From assembly GCF_003171515.1 (NCBI RefSeq), contig NC_089399.1, forward strand, positions 2,108,001 to 2,172,000: a DNA stretch of 64,000 nt, read 5' to 3'. This stretch comes from Pyrenophora tritici-repentis. Lineage: Eukaryota; Ascomycota; Dothideomycetes; Pleosporales; Pleosporaceae. Below are positions 1 to 10,001 of this stretch, in pieces. The position numbers were made by a program, and so were the translations under genes. The first letter of the stretch is position 1, and each line of letters begins with the position of its first letter. The notes beneath the pieces were generated by a model. That model saw nothing but the letters and a program-made list of their open reading frames with translations, was not told the DNA's origin and searched no databases.

Positions 1-951
1 ATTATGTATGGGACCGCCTAGAACAACCTCAGCAAGCATCTGTCCTACACCTCCGCCATCAAGCTGAAGAAAACAACACGTGGGATGTGGAGGATATCTT
101 TTCCTTCTTTCAGCGTCTCTGCCACAACCCAAGGGAGCAACAGGAGGCTATTCAGCGTTTCTCCTTAGTCCGTCAGCGTGACGAGGAGTCTCTGATAGCT
201 TATCTTGCACGATTTGAGCGTCTCGCATACGAATCTGGTGCTTCGACCTGGCCTGATACATCCCGTATATCAGTACTCCACCGTGGTCTTCGCTCTTCTC
301 TCCGTCAGTCTCTTGAAGAGTCAAACGACTCTCTATTTACTATTCCGTACGATGAATACGTTGAGCTTGTTCAGAGCCTCGATCGACGTTCCAGCCGCCC
401 TCAGCCCAGACTCCGCAACAATCAATCGATCGACATGATTGATTCCTATATAGGTTAAAGAGTTACTTTATTAGGCAGCCTTTAACCTAGATAGGAATCA
501 ATCATGCCGATCCGATTGATTGTTGCGGAGTCTGCCTCAGCCACCCCAGCAACCCAAACAAGTCAGTCGCCAGCTAGATCCTATGGATGTTGATCCAATC
601 CAAGTTCAGTCCGCACGAGTATCCTCGGTCCGTAAACCAGCCCGCCGCCTGTCTGCATCCTCCTCTGACTCATCTGACGAACGCCGTGCCTATCGCCTTA
701 GCAACAACCTATGTCTTTATTGCGGCGCCGCTGACCATTGGATTAGTAGCTGCCCGCGCTCTAGTTCCCGCTCTAGTTCCCGCTCCAGCTCCCGCTCTCA
801 GTCTCGGTCTCGCCCCTGCTCTCAGTTAGCTATTCCTACCACTGCAGATACACCTGCCAGCACGCACCATCTCACAAAATTTGCACGCAGCCCTGCACTA
901 GCAGCTCGCCTCGCGGCTGCTAAAAAGGAGGGGGGTAATGTAACAGGCTGA
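1..951 (+). pseudogene. gag of the TR-GAG-like element, partial and MITE-interrupted
   Basis: The 5' part lies outside the window. The reading frame is broken at 407-534 by a 128-bp MITE plus its 8-bp duplication; the frames on either side line up once this is discounted. The upstream half looks like a retrotransposon gag capsid domain. The downstream half has a CCHC zinc knuckle (CLYCGAADHWISSC, spacing C-x2-C-x4-H-x4-C) followed by an Arg-Ser repeat tract. The ORF runs through the polypurine tract and stops at 949-951 inside the 3' LTR. Expected role, by family: particle formation and RNA packaging. It could act on RNA packaged in trans; that is inference. Confidence 0.75.
407..534. mobile_element. 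MITE-S, 128-bp hAT-type foldback MITE
   Basis: The ends are inverted copies starting CAGACTCCGCAACAATCAAT, and almost the whole element folds into one hairpin. It is flanked by an 8-bp duplication CCTCAGCC (399-406 and 535-542), the length typical of hAT transposition. It is too short to code for protein, so it needs a hAT transposase in trans. Confidence 0.9.
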
Positions 952-1193
952 GCCTATTACATGCGCTACGCTGTGTGCGTAGCTGTCGTCATGCGATTCC
1001 TTCGAGATACATCTATAGGTTTCTGTCATCATCCATCTAATTCTACTTCGGCCCATCTTCGGTCCGCTCCTGTATTTATGTACAGCTAGCATCCTTTTGT
1101 AGCTCTTTGTCAAATCCACTCTGTTACAAGGCATCTCTTGATCAGTCATCTGTGTATCGTCATCGATACAGCCGCTGGGTCTAGCCCCTTACA
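939..1193 (+). repeat. 3' LTR of TR-GAG-like copy 1
   Basis: It starts TGTAACAGGCTGAGCC and ends in TTACA. The two tips are themselves near inverted copies (TGTAA..GGCT.A.CC), so it resembles a MITE at first sight. The 5-bp duplication, the adjacent polypurine tract and the paired copies at 14440 and 15990 show that it is an LTR. It lacks one G at about 1178 compared with those copies. Confidence 0.88.
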
Positions 1194-1875
1194 GCTTAAC
1201 AACCTATCGGACAACCCGGGACAACAGTGGCTACTAAGATGCATCAGAGCTGCAAAGAGAATAACGACAAAGAAAGCATCGATCCACCTGCAGTGGGCCC
1301 CAGGACATAACGACGTCAAGGGCAACGAAAAAGCCGACACGCTAGCAAAGGAAGCAGCTAAAGAGAGACCAACAACATCGACCACAGCGAGCCTAGCCTA
1401 CTTAGGCACAGAAATCAACAAAATACAAAAAACAGAACAACTGATGGAGTACAAGAGGTATACCGACAGGCCCACCAAAAACAGAAGCTCCTACTCAAGG
1501 ATCTTCAAGCTCAACACACATACAACAATCAAAGTCCCGAAGGGAACACCAAGAGAAATCTCGAGCGCGTTCTACTCACTCAAGCTAGGACATGGATACT
1601 TCAACTCCTACCTTAAGAGATTCAACAAGAGAGACTGCAATCTATGTATATGCTACAAACCACAAACACCACAGCATCTACTTCTAGATTGCAAACAGTA
1701 CAAAACACATCGAAATACACTCAAAGAATCAATACCACACAGACCCATCACCCTCCCACTCCTCCTCCAAACAAAGACAGGCATCAAAGCTACTCTAGCC
1801 TTTATTGCAAGTACTAGGATTGGCACGAGAAAATGGCACCTTGGGCAAACCACCGAACAGACAGACACTGTATAA
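1194..1875 (+). CDS. LINE ORF2, RNase H C-terminal part
   Basis: The translation continues a ribonuclease H domain: a motif WAPGHNDVKGNEKAD with the His-Asp pair typical of the RNase H C-terminal catalytic loop, then a Cys-rich tail (CNLCICYKPQTPQHLLLDC) like the zinc-finger-like end of Tad LINE proteins. The N-terminal part of the domain is cut off by the LTR element ending at 1193. Known role of the family: removal of the RNA strand during target-primed reverse transcription. The frame is open to the stop at 1875, so this copy is young. Confidence 0.8.
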
Positions 1876-2124
1876 AACTACAAAAACAATATTTCCTTAT
1901 CTAAAAGAGCCCGCTGCTACATCTCTTTCTATTCACCACACTGCTCTTTAGCACCCGCGCCAATGGAAGACTAGCTCTGAAATTGGAGTACGCAAAACAC
2001 CACCCAAATTGTACAAGACCCATAGAAACTCCACAACGACCATCATACATAGAACGGCTTAGCCAAAGTCCTACATAGTCACCGACTGATACAGGACTCT
2101 AATGGAAATATAATAATAATAATA
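1194..2124 (+). mobile_element. LINE (Tad/I type) 3' end, copy 1
   Basis: This is the 3' terminal part of a LINE: the RNase H C-terminus, a 3' untranslated region, and a (TAA)n tail at about 2108-2124. It matches the minus-strand LINE end at 13511-14434 almost base for base. The tail abuts an older LINE fragment. The rest of this LINE lies outside the window, beyond the TR-GAG-like insertion. Confidence 0.85.
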
Positions 2125-2529
2125 ATAGCCTACTTAGGCACAGAAATCAAGAAAATACAAAAAACAGAACAAATGACGGAGTACAAGAGATACATAGACA
2201 GGGCCTACTAGAAACAGAAGCTCCTACTTAAGAATCTACAAGCTCAACACACAAACAACGATTAAAGTCCTAAAGGGAACACTAAGAGAAATCTCGAGCG
2301 CGTTCTATTTACTTAAGCTAGGACACGGATACTTCAACTCCTACCTGAAGAGATTCAACAAGAGAGACTGCGACCTATGCATATGCTATAAACCACAAAC
2401 GCCACAGCATCTACTTATAGAATGCAACCTATAAAAAACACACAGAAATATACTCAAAGAAGCAATACAGCACAGGCCTATTACGCTACTACTTCTCCTC
2501 CAAACAAAGACTAGCATTGAAGCTACTAT

Positions 2530-2717
2530 TGTAACGGGCTGAGCCTCGAGTCACATAACTAGGCTGCTAGCCTAGTCGCTTCCCCGGCAACGTGAGGGCC
2601 GTGCGCCAACCCAAACAAAGCAGGCTCGCCGCTTGCGTCTTACCTTCTTTCTTCATCTTGACTGTAAATAGCATCTGGACTAGGTAGCTGGAATACAGTT
2701 CCTACGGACCGTTCACA
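2530..2717 (+). repeat. Solo LTR, 188 bp (Gypsy-type, related to the TR-GAG LTR)
   Basis: It begins TGTAACGGGCTGAGCC and ends GTTCACA, flanked by the 5-bp duplication ACTAT (2525-2529, 2718-2722). The first 16 bases match the TR-GAG-like LTR except at one position; the rest differs, so it is a related but distinct family. It could mark a relative that supplies enzymes. Strand is arbitrary. Confidence 0.82.
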
Positions 2718-3009
2718 ACTATAGCTTTTATTGCAAGTACTAGGATTAGCACGAGGAAATGGCAGCCAGGTCAAACCACAGCACAGATAGACACTGTATA
2801 AAACTACAACACAACATTTCCTTACCCAAAAGAGCCCGCTGCTACATCTCTTTCTACTCACTATACTGCTCTTTAGCACCTGCGCCAACAGAAGACTAGC
2901 TCTGAAATTGGACTACGTAAACTATCCTCTAAATTGTACAAGACCTATAGAAATTCCACAGTAACTAACCTACATAGAACGGCTTAGCCAAAGTCCTACA
3001 TAGTCACCG

Positions 3010-3235
3010 TGTCAGATTGTGATGGGTTATCAAAGACGGGGATAATAGTATAATAATATGATTGGGATCGATTGTATTGTTCTGGTCTGATGTCGTGTGT
3101 TCTGTTGTCCAACGCTGTTCGATCAGTTGGGTCGCGGTGGATTGTGCGCGCTGACTAATTTAACTGATCCACAGAATCCACAGCTCCGAACACCCGGATT
3201 TTGTCCACCACCCAAAATATGCCCATATTCTGACA
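3010..3235. repeat. Solo LTR, 226 bp (Copia-like family C)
   Basis: It begins TGTCAGATTGTGATGG and ends ATTCTGACA, with the 5-bp duplication CACCG on both sides (3005-3009, 3236-3240). A second copy at 13037-13417 has its tips altered to TGTTAG and TCTAACA, both CpA-context transitions. Confidence 0.9.
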
Positions 3236-3273
3236 CACCGACTGATACAGGACTCTAATAGAAATATAATAAT

Positions 3274-3517
3274 TGTTGAGAATACAGTCCGTAAGTGACT
3301 TGGTGGTATCAAGCGGAGGAGTAGTCACATAATTGGTGACACGTGCAGGTGGATCCTAGCGGGGAGCTTGGACGCAGCTGCACGCAACACGGATCTGCGA
3401 ACTTGTGGATAGCTCCTTAGTCAATACAATACGAATCGTACCACCACTACCGTTGTGCCTTGGAAGAGCACTCTATTAGGTAGTTATACTACTACTAATA
3501 GTGCTAGCTTCTCAATA
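3274..3517. repeat. Probable solo LTR inserted in the LINE tail, 244 bp
   Basis: It begins TGTTGAGAATAC and ends TTCTCAATA; an unmutated end would be TTCTCAACA. ATAAT lies on both sides, but the target is a (TAA)n tail, so the exact borders are ambiguous. The inverted tips (TGTTGAGAA and TTCTCAAYA) support the LTR call. Confidence 0.6.
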
Positions 3518-3528
3518 ATAATAATAAC

Positions 3529-3680
3529 AGTTCATTTGAGGGGGTGCCAAGGCTCTCTCGGCTCTGATTGGCTGTTCCCATTGCCCCTTATTATGGCCTC
3601 TGACTTCTGTGCACCCTTCTATTTGACAAAATATTCCATCTAGGTGGAAATACTGAGACTTCTGGCAAAAAAAAGCAAAA
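3529..3680. other. Spacer between the LINE tail and the 5S gene
   Basis: I see no coding potential or repeat structure. It contains the oligo-A run at 3667-3674 which, on the minus strand, is a T-run just downstream of the 5S gene. Confidence 0.5.
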
Positions 3681-3799
3681 ACATACAACAGCGGGGATTC
3701 GCTAGTGGTCACCCACCTAACTACTAATCCGCCGGTACACTGCTTATATATGGCTGAGCGGACGGGAAGCCTAGTTCTCAGTGTCCTATGGTCGTATGT
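3681..3799 (-). rRNA. 5S ribosomal RNA gene (possibly a pseudogene)
   Basis: The minus strand reads as a 119-nt 5S rRNA. The terminal helix ACATACGAC / GTTGTATGT pairs at all nine positions, with one G-U. The stretch GGCTTCCCGTCCGCTCAG and the internal control region with GGTGGGTGACCACTAGCG are recognisable. A T-rich Pol III terminator follows (3671-3680 on the plus strand is A-rich). Some positions, such as TTAGGT and CACTAG, differ from the usual GGGT and CACCAG by transitions, so it may be a RIP-touched copy. Dispersed 5S genes are normal in filamentous ascomycetes. Confidence 0.82.
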
Positions 3800-3950
3800 G
3801 AGGTAAATCAAACTTTCATTTAATATAAAGTGTTTTGTTGAACTACAAAAAGGCCGATTTTCCTGCAGTTGTAGCATGAAGGTATATATAGTGGATAGTC
3901 TGACATGTTTAATAAGTGATTCGGTTATAACGTGTTGACAGCTGCGCAGG
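3800..3950. other. 5S upstream flank, no feature seen
   Basis: AT-rich sequence with no ORF of note. Any Pol III upstream element here cannot be called from one copy. Confidence 0.4.
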
Positions 3951-4138
3951 ACATCGAACACCAACTTTTCGAGTCGAGCAAAAGGTCTAGTTAACCTCTT
4001 TTCTCGTCTTAATTCCATTGAATGCCTTCCTAAAATTAGTTTCTAATGCCTGTTTTGTCTGCGCAGGCGTTGTGGCGGGCGCGCTAGACTGTTGTTGTAG
4101 TTAAACAGGAGTTGTTAACCTGTAAAATCTCTGCAATA
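3951..4138 (+). repeat. X0, 5' part of an old X element
   Basis: It starts ACATCGAACACCAACTTTTC, the exact 5' start of all X copies, but is diverged from the young ones with many transitions. It is split by the pogo element and resumes at 12870. Confidence 0.82.
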
Positions 4139-4238
4139 ACGTGTCTGTGCGCGTGATGCCCATAATCGCGTGCCGCACACCCCGCAACATCAACACCAAT
4201 CCACCCTTACCACTTCAACCACCCATAACTCCACAACC

Positions 4239-4293
4239 ATGAGTTGTATCAACGCTGCGATTGAAGCTATTGAATCGCGTGATCCCGGAGATA
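4239..4293 (+). pseudogene. pogo transposase, first 18 codons
   Basis: The ATG at 4239 opens the frame MSCINAAIEAIESRDPGD, which continues in frame at 10923 on the far side of the X1 insertion. This shows that X1 interrupted an ATG-initiated transposase gene. The context CACAACCATG is acceptable for a fungal start. Confidence 0.82.
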
Positions 4294-4920
4294 TTATTAT
4301 TATTATTATTATTATATTTCCATTAGAGTCCTGTATCAGTCGGTGACTATGTAGGACTTTGGCTAAGCCGTTCTATGTATGTTGTTCAATATGGAGTTTC
4401 TATAGGTCTTGTACAATTTGGAGGATAGTTGCGTAGTCCAATTTCCGAGCTAGTCTTCCGTTGGCGCGGGTGCTAAAGAGCAGTGTGGTGAACAGAAAGA
4501 GATGTAACAGCGAGCTCTTTGCGAAAAGAAATATTGTTTGTAGTTTTATACAGTGTCTGTCTGTTGTTTTGTGTAGGCGTCTGTATATAGGGATCTACAA
4601 GAGAGAGAATAGATCTATACATCTAGTGCCTGGTCGATGTTTTGCTCGTGCGTGTGCTAGTGAAAGCAGGTGCTGGAGCGGTTCGGTATATGGGGTCGGT
4701 ATATCGAGTCGGTTTAGGGCGTTCGGTAGAGAGGGTATTTGGTGTAGGCGTCTGTATATAGGGATCTACAAGAGAGAGAATAGATCTATACAGCTATTGC
4801 CTAGTCGATGTTTTTGGGCGTTTTGGTGTAGGCGTCTGTATACAGGGATCTATTATAACCTAACAATAATAGACCTATACAGCTATTGCCTGGTCGATGT
4901 TTTGCTCGTGCGTGTGCTAG

Positions 4921-5084
4921 TGTCAGATATAATGAGATATTGCACAAAAGTGATGGATGTTGATGATTGTGTGTATTGTGTTCTGTCTATCGTGTGTCCG
5001 CGCTTGTGGCCCTCTTGAGGGGCGCACTGATCCTCTCTACGCTGATTGGTTGCTGCCAACGTCGAGTAACCCTGCTATCTGACA
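4921..5084 (-). repeat. Copia A1 3' LTR
   Basis: 164 bp, TGTCAGATATAATGAG to CTATCTGACA, directly next to the polypurine tract. Confidence 0.95.
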
Positions 5085-5139
5085 CACCCCCTCAGCTTGG
5101 AAGCCCTGATTGCAAGCTGCGTAAACTGGTTAATCGATC

Positions 5140-8100
5140 CTACATATAGAGGCCTTCCAGATGCTCCTGCAACTTCTCAAGCTCAGCTTCTTTCAACGGG
5201 GATTCTTTGCGTTTAACAAGTCCCAACTGATCAAGGAAACTGGCCCATTTATTGGCTGGCAGTGACTTGGTGAATCCGTCTGCGATCATGTTGTCAGACG
5301 GAACATACTCTACCTTGATCGTCTTTCGGGTAACTTCTTGTCGTAGCCAATGATTGTGTATGTCAACGTGCCGAAGCTTTGTTTGCAATTTGGCAACGTC
5401 TTCATTTACTAGACGGATTGTCTGGGTATTGTCGCACTTGATTGTGATAATTGGATTGCTTAGGTTTACCTGAAGCTCCTTCAACAACCGCGACGTAAAG
5501 ATTGCCTCCTTAGCAACTTGTGATAGGGCAAGCAGCTCTGCTTCTGTTGTTGATGTTGTCACAGTATCTTGCTTACTTGCTCTCCAAGCGATGAGTCCTC
5601 CGAACAGCTTAATTGCGTATCCCTGCGAGCTTTTCCTGTCTAGTGTGTTGTCTGCAAACGATGCGTCACTTGCTACCTCAAGGCCATCGCCTCTACCGAG
5701 TTCGAGGGCTAGGGATTCTGTTTTCTTGAGGTACAGGAGCACACGGTCTGCAGCGTCCTGGTGTTCTGTACTTGGATTGACTAGGAAGCGAGCAAGTCGT
5801 GATGTTGCAAAGGCTATGTCGGGTCTTGTTGTGACTGCAGCGAATAGAAGCGAGCCAATCTTGCGCTGGTAGCGGTTGATCTCGGACGGCTCTGCTAGGT
5901 CACTCCTGGGTCTGAGTTCCATGCCTGACATCGGCGTGTCATGTCTGATGTCTTGTCGGCTTGCTAGTTGGCTGATTTTGTCTGCGTATGCGGCTTGAGA
6001 TAGCTGTATGGTCTTCTGCTTGCGATTGCGCATGACCTCTACGCCGAGAAACCACTGTAAGTTATCTCCTCCCGTACAAGCGTATTTTTCTTGGATCCGG
6101 TTGATGGCCTTCATGGCCTCTGATTCTTGCTTTGAATGGTACGCAACGATGATGTCGTCCACATAGAAGAAGATGATAACTCCGTCTTTGATCATGCAGC
6201 ATGGCTCCTGTGGTATTTGTTGAAACCCTATCGAAGCAAGAGTTGCAGTGAATTCTTTCTGCCACAGTAATGGTGAGATCCGGAGCCCATACAGTGCCTT
6301 TCGCACTTTGAGTAGAGTGCCAGGCTTCTGATACCCTTTTGGCATCCTCATGTATATTTCTCTGTCGATTGCAGCATGCACAAAAGCATTAGTGACGTCG
6401 TATTGCTTTAGCTCAAGATCGTATTTGGCGGCGATTGCCATGAGCATTCTGAATGAGCGTCCTGCCAATGTTGCTGCGTATGTGTCTTGGGAGGTGATGT
6501 TGCGTTGTTGGTCTCCTCTTACCACCAATCTTGCCTTACATTTGATGAGGCGGTGATGCTTGTCGAGTTTGTAGGTGTATACCCACATACAGTCTAGGAT
6601 CTGGTGCCCTGCTCGTTTGACTGGTGATGCTTGGACCTCAGTCCATGACTTCATTTGTTGGTGACTCTGAAGGTGTGTCTTTTCTGCTTCCTTGAACATT
6701 TCGTATAGTGGATGGTCTTCCAGCTTTGAGTATGCTGTTGGGAGTGGCGGTAGCTGGTTGCGATGGGGCTTGATTCCCTTGGATAGCAGTCTCTTCACCT
6801 GAGCCTTGTCGATTGGCTTTCCTTCGTGTTGACCAATGTGTCCTGATTCGGTGCCGGCCATGAATGCGGCTGCCCATGGATTGGTCATTGATGTTGATTG
6901 GTTGGACATGTTCGTCATATCCTCGTTGTTCACCTCTCCTTGAACTAGCAAGGCCACAGGTGGAGGAGTTGGTGGCGGGGTTAGATATGCCTCTACCACC
7001 TTCCTTCCTTGGTGGTATCTGGTTTTCTGAGTGCGCGGGCTCTCTTCCTGCGTCGTATCGTCCTCGTAGAACGTCTCGGTTTCTGGTTGTTGGCTCTGAG
7101 TACCTGGGAGTTCGACTGTTCTTACCCAAGTTGCGATTTCCTCTAGGGTGTTGTGCATAAGATTGTCCATTAGGTCCTCAGTCTTGCCGTTGAAGATTGT
7201 GTCTTCGTTAAACACTACGTCGCGAGTGCTGATTACCTTTGCCATGGATGGGATCCAGATGCGGTAGATGTTTGTTGACTGATATCCCACAAGATACCCA
7301 ATCCAGGCTTTTGGGTCCAGCCGTTGCAGCCTTGACTTTCCTCGGTGGGTATCGTCTGTCATTGCAAAGGCTTTGCACCCATATGCTCTCAGATGAGCTT
7401 GGTTTGGTCTTCGGGGTCCGGTGACTATGCCATTTGTGGCAGCTGCGCGCGTGAAGAATATTTCGTAAGGCGATTTCCACTTGTTTGGATAATTTGGCGT
7501 TCGATTGTATAGGTATACCGCCGCTCTGGTTATCTCTGGCCAGAGTTCCCATGGAAGATTCGCATCTAGTCGAATTGCGCGTGCCTTTTCTTTTATCACA
7601 CCCCCTGAGCGTTCGGCTCCTCCGTTCTGCGCTTGTGTGTCTGGAGCGGAAGGCTCGAGTCTGATTGATAGGGACGTGCACCATTTCTCGACTTCTTGCT
7701 TAACTGTGACGATCTCGTTGTCTGTTTCAATGACCTTGACCGTAATGTTGAACTGTTTCTTCATAAATTGGATAAAGAGGGCTAATAGGCGAATAATAGA
7801 GCGTGCTGGCCTATTGTCTTTGAAGTAGAAATCCCAAACGTATCGGGAGTTTCGGCAAGTTATTAGCATCTGACTCTTTTCCTTAGTGAAGCTGTCCGCC
7901 TCGTACTCATGGAAGTCGATTGCAATTCTTTCTCCAGGACCTTCGTCATTTAGTCTTAGCGCCCTTCTTATTTGGCGCTTCGACTTTGATCTGCCGCAGG
8001 CGTCACATTGTACTGTGGTGATTCCTTTGATCCTCACCCCTCAGATTGCTGTATGAGGTGTTCAATAGCGGATGGCCCTGGATGTCCTAGTCGTTTATGC

Positions 8101-8582
8101 CATAGCATGGCTGTCGCCCTTTGTGGTGATCGCTTGGTTCGATTCATACGCACATGGAAGGCTGAGTCGAATGGAGTGGTGTCTTCGATAATCCATTGCC
8201 CATGGCGTTCCGATAGGATAGCAATAATTGTTCCATCCCATCGTCGCAGGCTTGTTGGATCTTCCCGATTGTCCCACCATATTCCTTGTCGTCGGAGTAG
8301 CCTGAATGATACTAGGCTGCAGAGGAAGTCTGGACACCACGCAACGTTGACAATGTGCAAGGCTTGTTTGTCCTGAGATCCCTCTGTTGTCAATGTGACA
8401 GCTCCGTATCCTCGTATCCAGACTTTGGAACTGCCGGCCCAGATGTAGTCCCCTGGCGTCGACGGGCGTACGTCTTCAATTCTTGAGAGGTCGTTGCAGA
8501 TGTGCGTAGTCGAGCCGGAATCCAGGATGAAGGCATCCTTTAATGGATATCCTTGTTGGCTTGCGCTGAATGCCGCTTTCAT
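5140..8582 (-). pseudogene. Copia A1 pol polyprotein with a 1-nt frameshift
   Basis: The polyprotein holds an aspartic protease (DSGST, about residue 21), a pre-integrase zinc finger (H-x3-H, then CDAC), an integrase with D223, D288 and E324 (DD35E), an RT with FFYVDD (about residue 808), and an RNase H with the STTEAE motif. The frame breaks at 8037-8040, where four C stand against five in the two other copies, splitting it into 8582-8034 and 8037-5140. It is otherwise intact to the stop at 5140. The shift is a homopolymer change, so sequencing error is a real alternative. Synthesis is probably by stop readthrough from gag. Confidence 0.93.
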
Positions 8583-8617
8583 CGTGCCCTCATCAATTCT
8601 TGAGATTTCGCGTCCAT

Positions 8618-8624
8618 CTAGTCA
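8618..8624 (-). promoter_or_regulatory. In-frame UGA-CUAG stop between gag and pol (Copia A1)
   Basis: On the minus strand the gag frame ends in TGA followed by CTAG. The same frame stays open into the pol protease domain. UGA followed by CUAG is the established leaky-stop context. It is conserved at 20532-20538 and 62997-63003. Confidence 0.65.
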
Positions 8625-9956
8625 TTCAATGACTGCGTCCGGTGTTTGTGATGTCTTGATATGAGGTGTAATCGATCGTGACGTTGTCGAGAATCGAGGT
8701 CGTTTAGTCTCTGGGGACATTTCCTGCATCGTTCTCTGTAAGTTGGTGTCATTTTCAAGTTTGTACTGTACTAATCTTGCGATGCCTCGATTTGGCTTGA
8801 ACCATTCAGGTGCCTTGGCTTTGTTCACATAGTAGCAGTCAGATATCTCATGACGCTGTTCACAGGCAGGACATATGTCTCCAGCTTTCGCTGAATTCCT
8901 CTCCGGGATCTGCTTGGTTCTGGTACTTTGACCATCCATCTTGCGTTTGTTTGATTGCCTAGGGTTTCCCCGGCCTTGGTTGGATGGCGCTCTTAATTCC
9001 ACACTAGAGGCGTCCCTCAGTGTGTCCGAGTCGGGTTCACCGCTCGCCGCGTATAAGTCTCCTACCGCGAAGGCGCTCTTTGGCTTCCCTCTTGATGGAT
9101 ATTGAAGACTCATATATTCACGGAAGAGTTTCATCATCCTTTTCCTATTCATGGCTTTCTTATCGTACCCTGGCCCTTGGAACCCTGCGGTCCAGGTTGA
9201 TGCCATTTTAGATACGGAGCCTAGGAAGTCGTCTATTACGGCTTGTGTTTGCATAACCTCGGCCACCTCAAGGGTTTCAGCTCGAGTTGCAGCCTGATCG
9301 TATTCATTTAGCCACGTCTCCCAGTTTGTGGTTGAACGCATTGGCTTGAGTGCGGCTTGGTATCTCTCTCGTGCTCGCGCTCTCTCCTCGTCTTCATCCA
9401 CTCCAACTGTGTCTTGGAGGGCGGTTATCCAGTCGCGCGGCGTGCCGTTCTCGGCGCAACAGCTAAGTTGTAAATGGGGTGTTACGGTTGTAAGGATGTG
9501 TTCGACCATCTTTGAGATTTTGTTGCTTTCTTCTTGATAGTCCCTCTCCCGTATTTTGTATGACTCAAGGCGCAGCTTGTAGTCGTCGCGATCCTCCTTA
9601 TACGCTTCTTGTCCTTTCTCTGAGAGTTCTGACACTCGCGTTGGTATAGTGGGGATTCGTGAGGTTGTTGTCGACATTTCTGTAGTGTCTTGTGCTGATC
9701 CTCGCGTGTTGCCTCTAGCGTTTCGGGTGGTATGCGATGAGGCAGCTGAGGGGCTACTTGACGGTTCATACTGCGAAATGTCTGGGGGTAGCGGAGCCTC
9801 CGGTTGGATGCGCTGGAGTCGCACTCCTTCGGGGTCCAACAGTGGCCAAATGCCTTGCGACTGGCATTTCAGCTTAAGTTGGCGGTACCAAGGGATCCAG
9901 TTGCTTGAGTCGGTGAGGATGACCGTCGCGTCCCGTTGGGTCTGGATTGTTGCCAT
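8622..9956 (-). CDS. Copia A1 gag
   Basis: This is a 444-residue capsid-type protein of the Copia family. I chose the ATG at 9956 (MATIQTQRD), outside the LTR, over an in-frame ATG at 10028 inside the 5' LTR. It carries a gag-type alpha-helical region and near the C-terminus a variant zinc knuckle CPACEQRHEISDC (C-x2-C-x3-H-x4-C, one residue shorter than the usual CCHC). It ends at a UGA in frame with pol. Its role is to form the virus-like particle in the cytoplasm. Confidence 0.88.
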   Translation of the reverse strand: MATIQTQRDATVILTDSSNWIPWYRQLKLKCQSQGIWPLLDPEGVRLQRIQPEAPLPPDISQYEPSSSPSAASSHTTRNARGNTRGSAQDTTEMSTTTSRIPTIPTRVSELSEKGQEAYKEDRDDYKLRLESYKIRERDYQEESNKISKMVEHILTTVTPHLQLSCCAENGTPRDWITALQDTVGVDEDEERARARERYQAALKPMRSTTNWETWLNEYDQAATRAETLEVAEVMQTQAVIDDFLGSVSKMASTWTAGFQGPGYDKKAMNRKRMMKLFREYMSLQYPSRGKPKSAFAVGDLYAASGEPDSDTLRDASSVELRAPSNQGRGNPRQSNKRKMDGQSTRTKQIPERNSAKAGDICPACEQRHEISDCYYVNKAKAPEWFKPNRGIARLVQYKLENDTNLQRTMQEMSPETKRPRFSTTSRSITPHIKTSQTPDAVIE

Positions 9957-10001
9957 TTTCGTGGTTTTATCGCTCGTTATTGAGGCAGTGAGACTCTTAA
10001 T

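Larger units (their letters stand above)
1..1193 (+). mobile_element. TR-GAG-like gag-only LTR element, copy 1 (5' end cut by the window)
   Basis: This is the 3' part of an LTR element that carries only a gag gene. It runs gag, polypurine tract (about 922-935), then a 255-bp 3' LTR at 939-1193. The 5-bp duplication GCTTA follows at 1194-1198; a complete copy at 14440-16245 has the same target site on the opposite strand. No protease, integrase or RT lies between gag and the polypurine tract. It sits inside the RNase H region of a LINE. Confidence 0.8.
2125..3528 (+). pseudogene. Decayed LINE 3' fragment with three nested solo LTRs
   Basis: It is a second copy of the same LINE 3' region, clearly diverged from 1194-2124. 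Many differences are C-to-T or G-to-A in CpA/TpG context and create stops, as in RIP decay. It is interrupted by LTRs at 2530-2717, 3010-3235 and 3274-3517, and its (TAA)n tail continues to about 3528. No complete ORF remains. Confidence 0.75.

Noticed and set aside
939..1193. A 255-bp MITE with 16-bp inverted tips
   Set aside because: The tips are near inverted, but the paired copies at 14440 and 15990 are in direct orientation around a gag gene, with a polypurine tract and a 5-bp duplication outside both. It is an LTR.
4461..5018. ORFs of 100-185 residues in X copies (also 25889-26437, 27634-27954)
   Set aside because: They start at non-ATG codons, run antisense to X through the VNTR, and change with unit number. 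No protein family.
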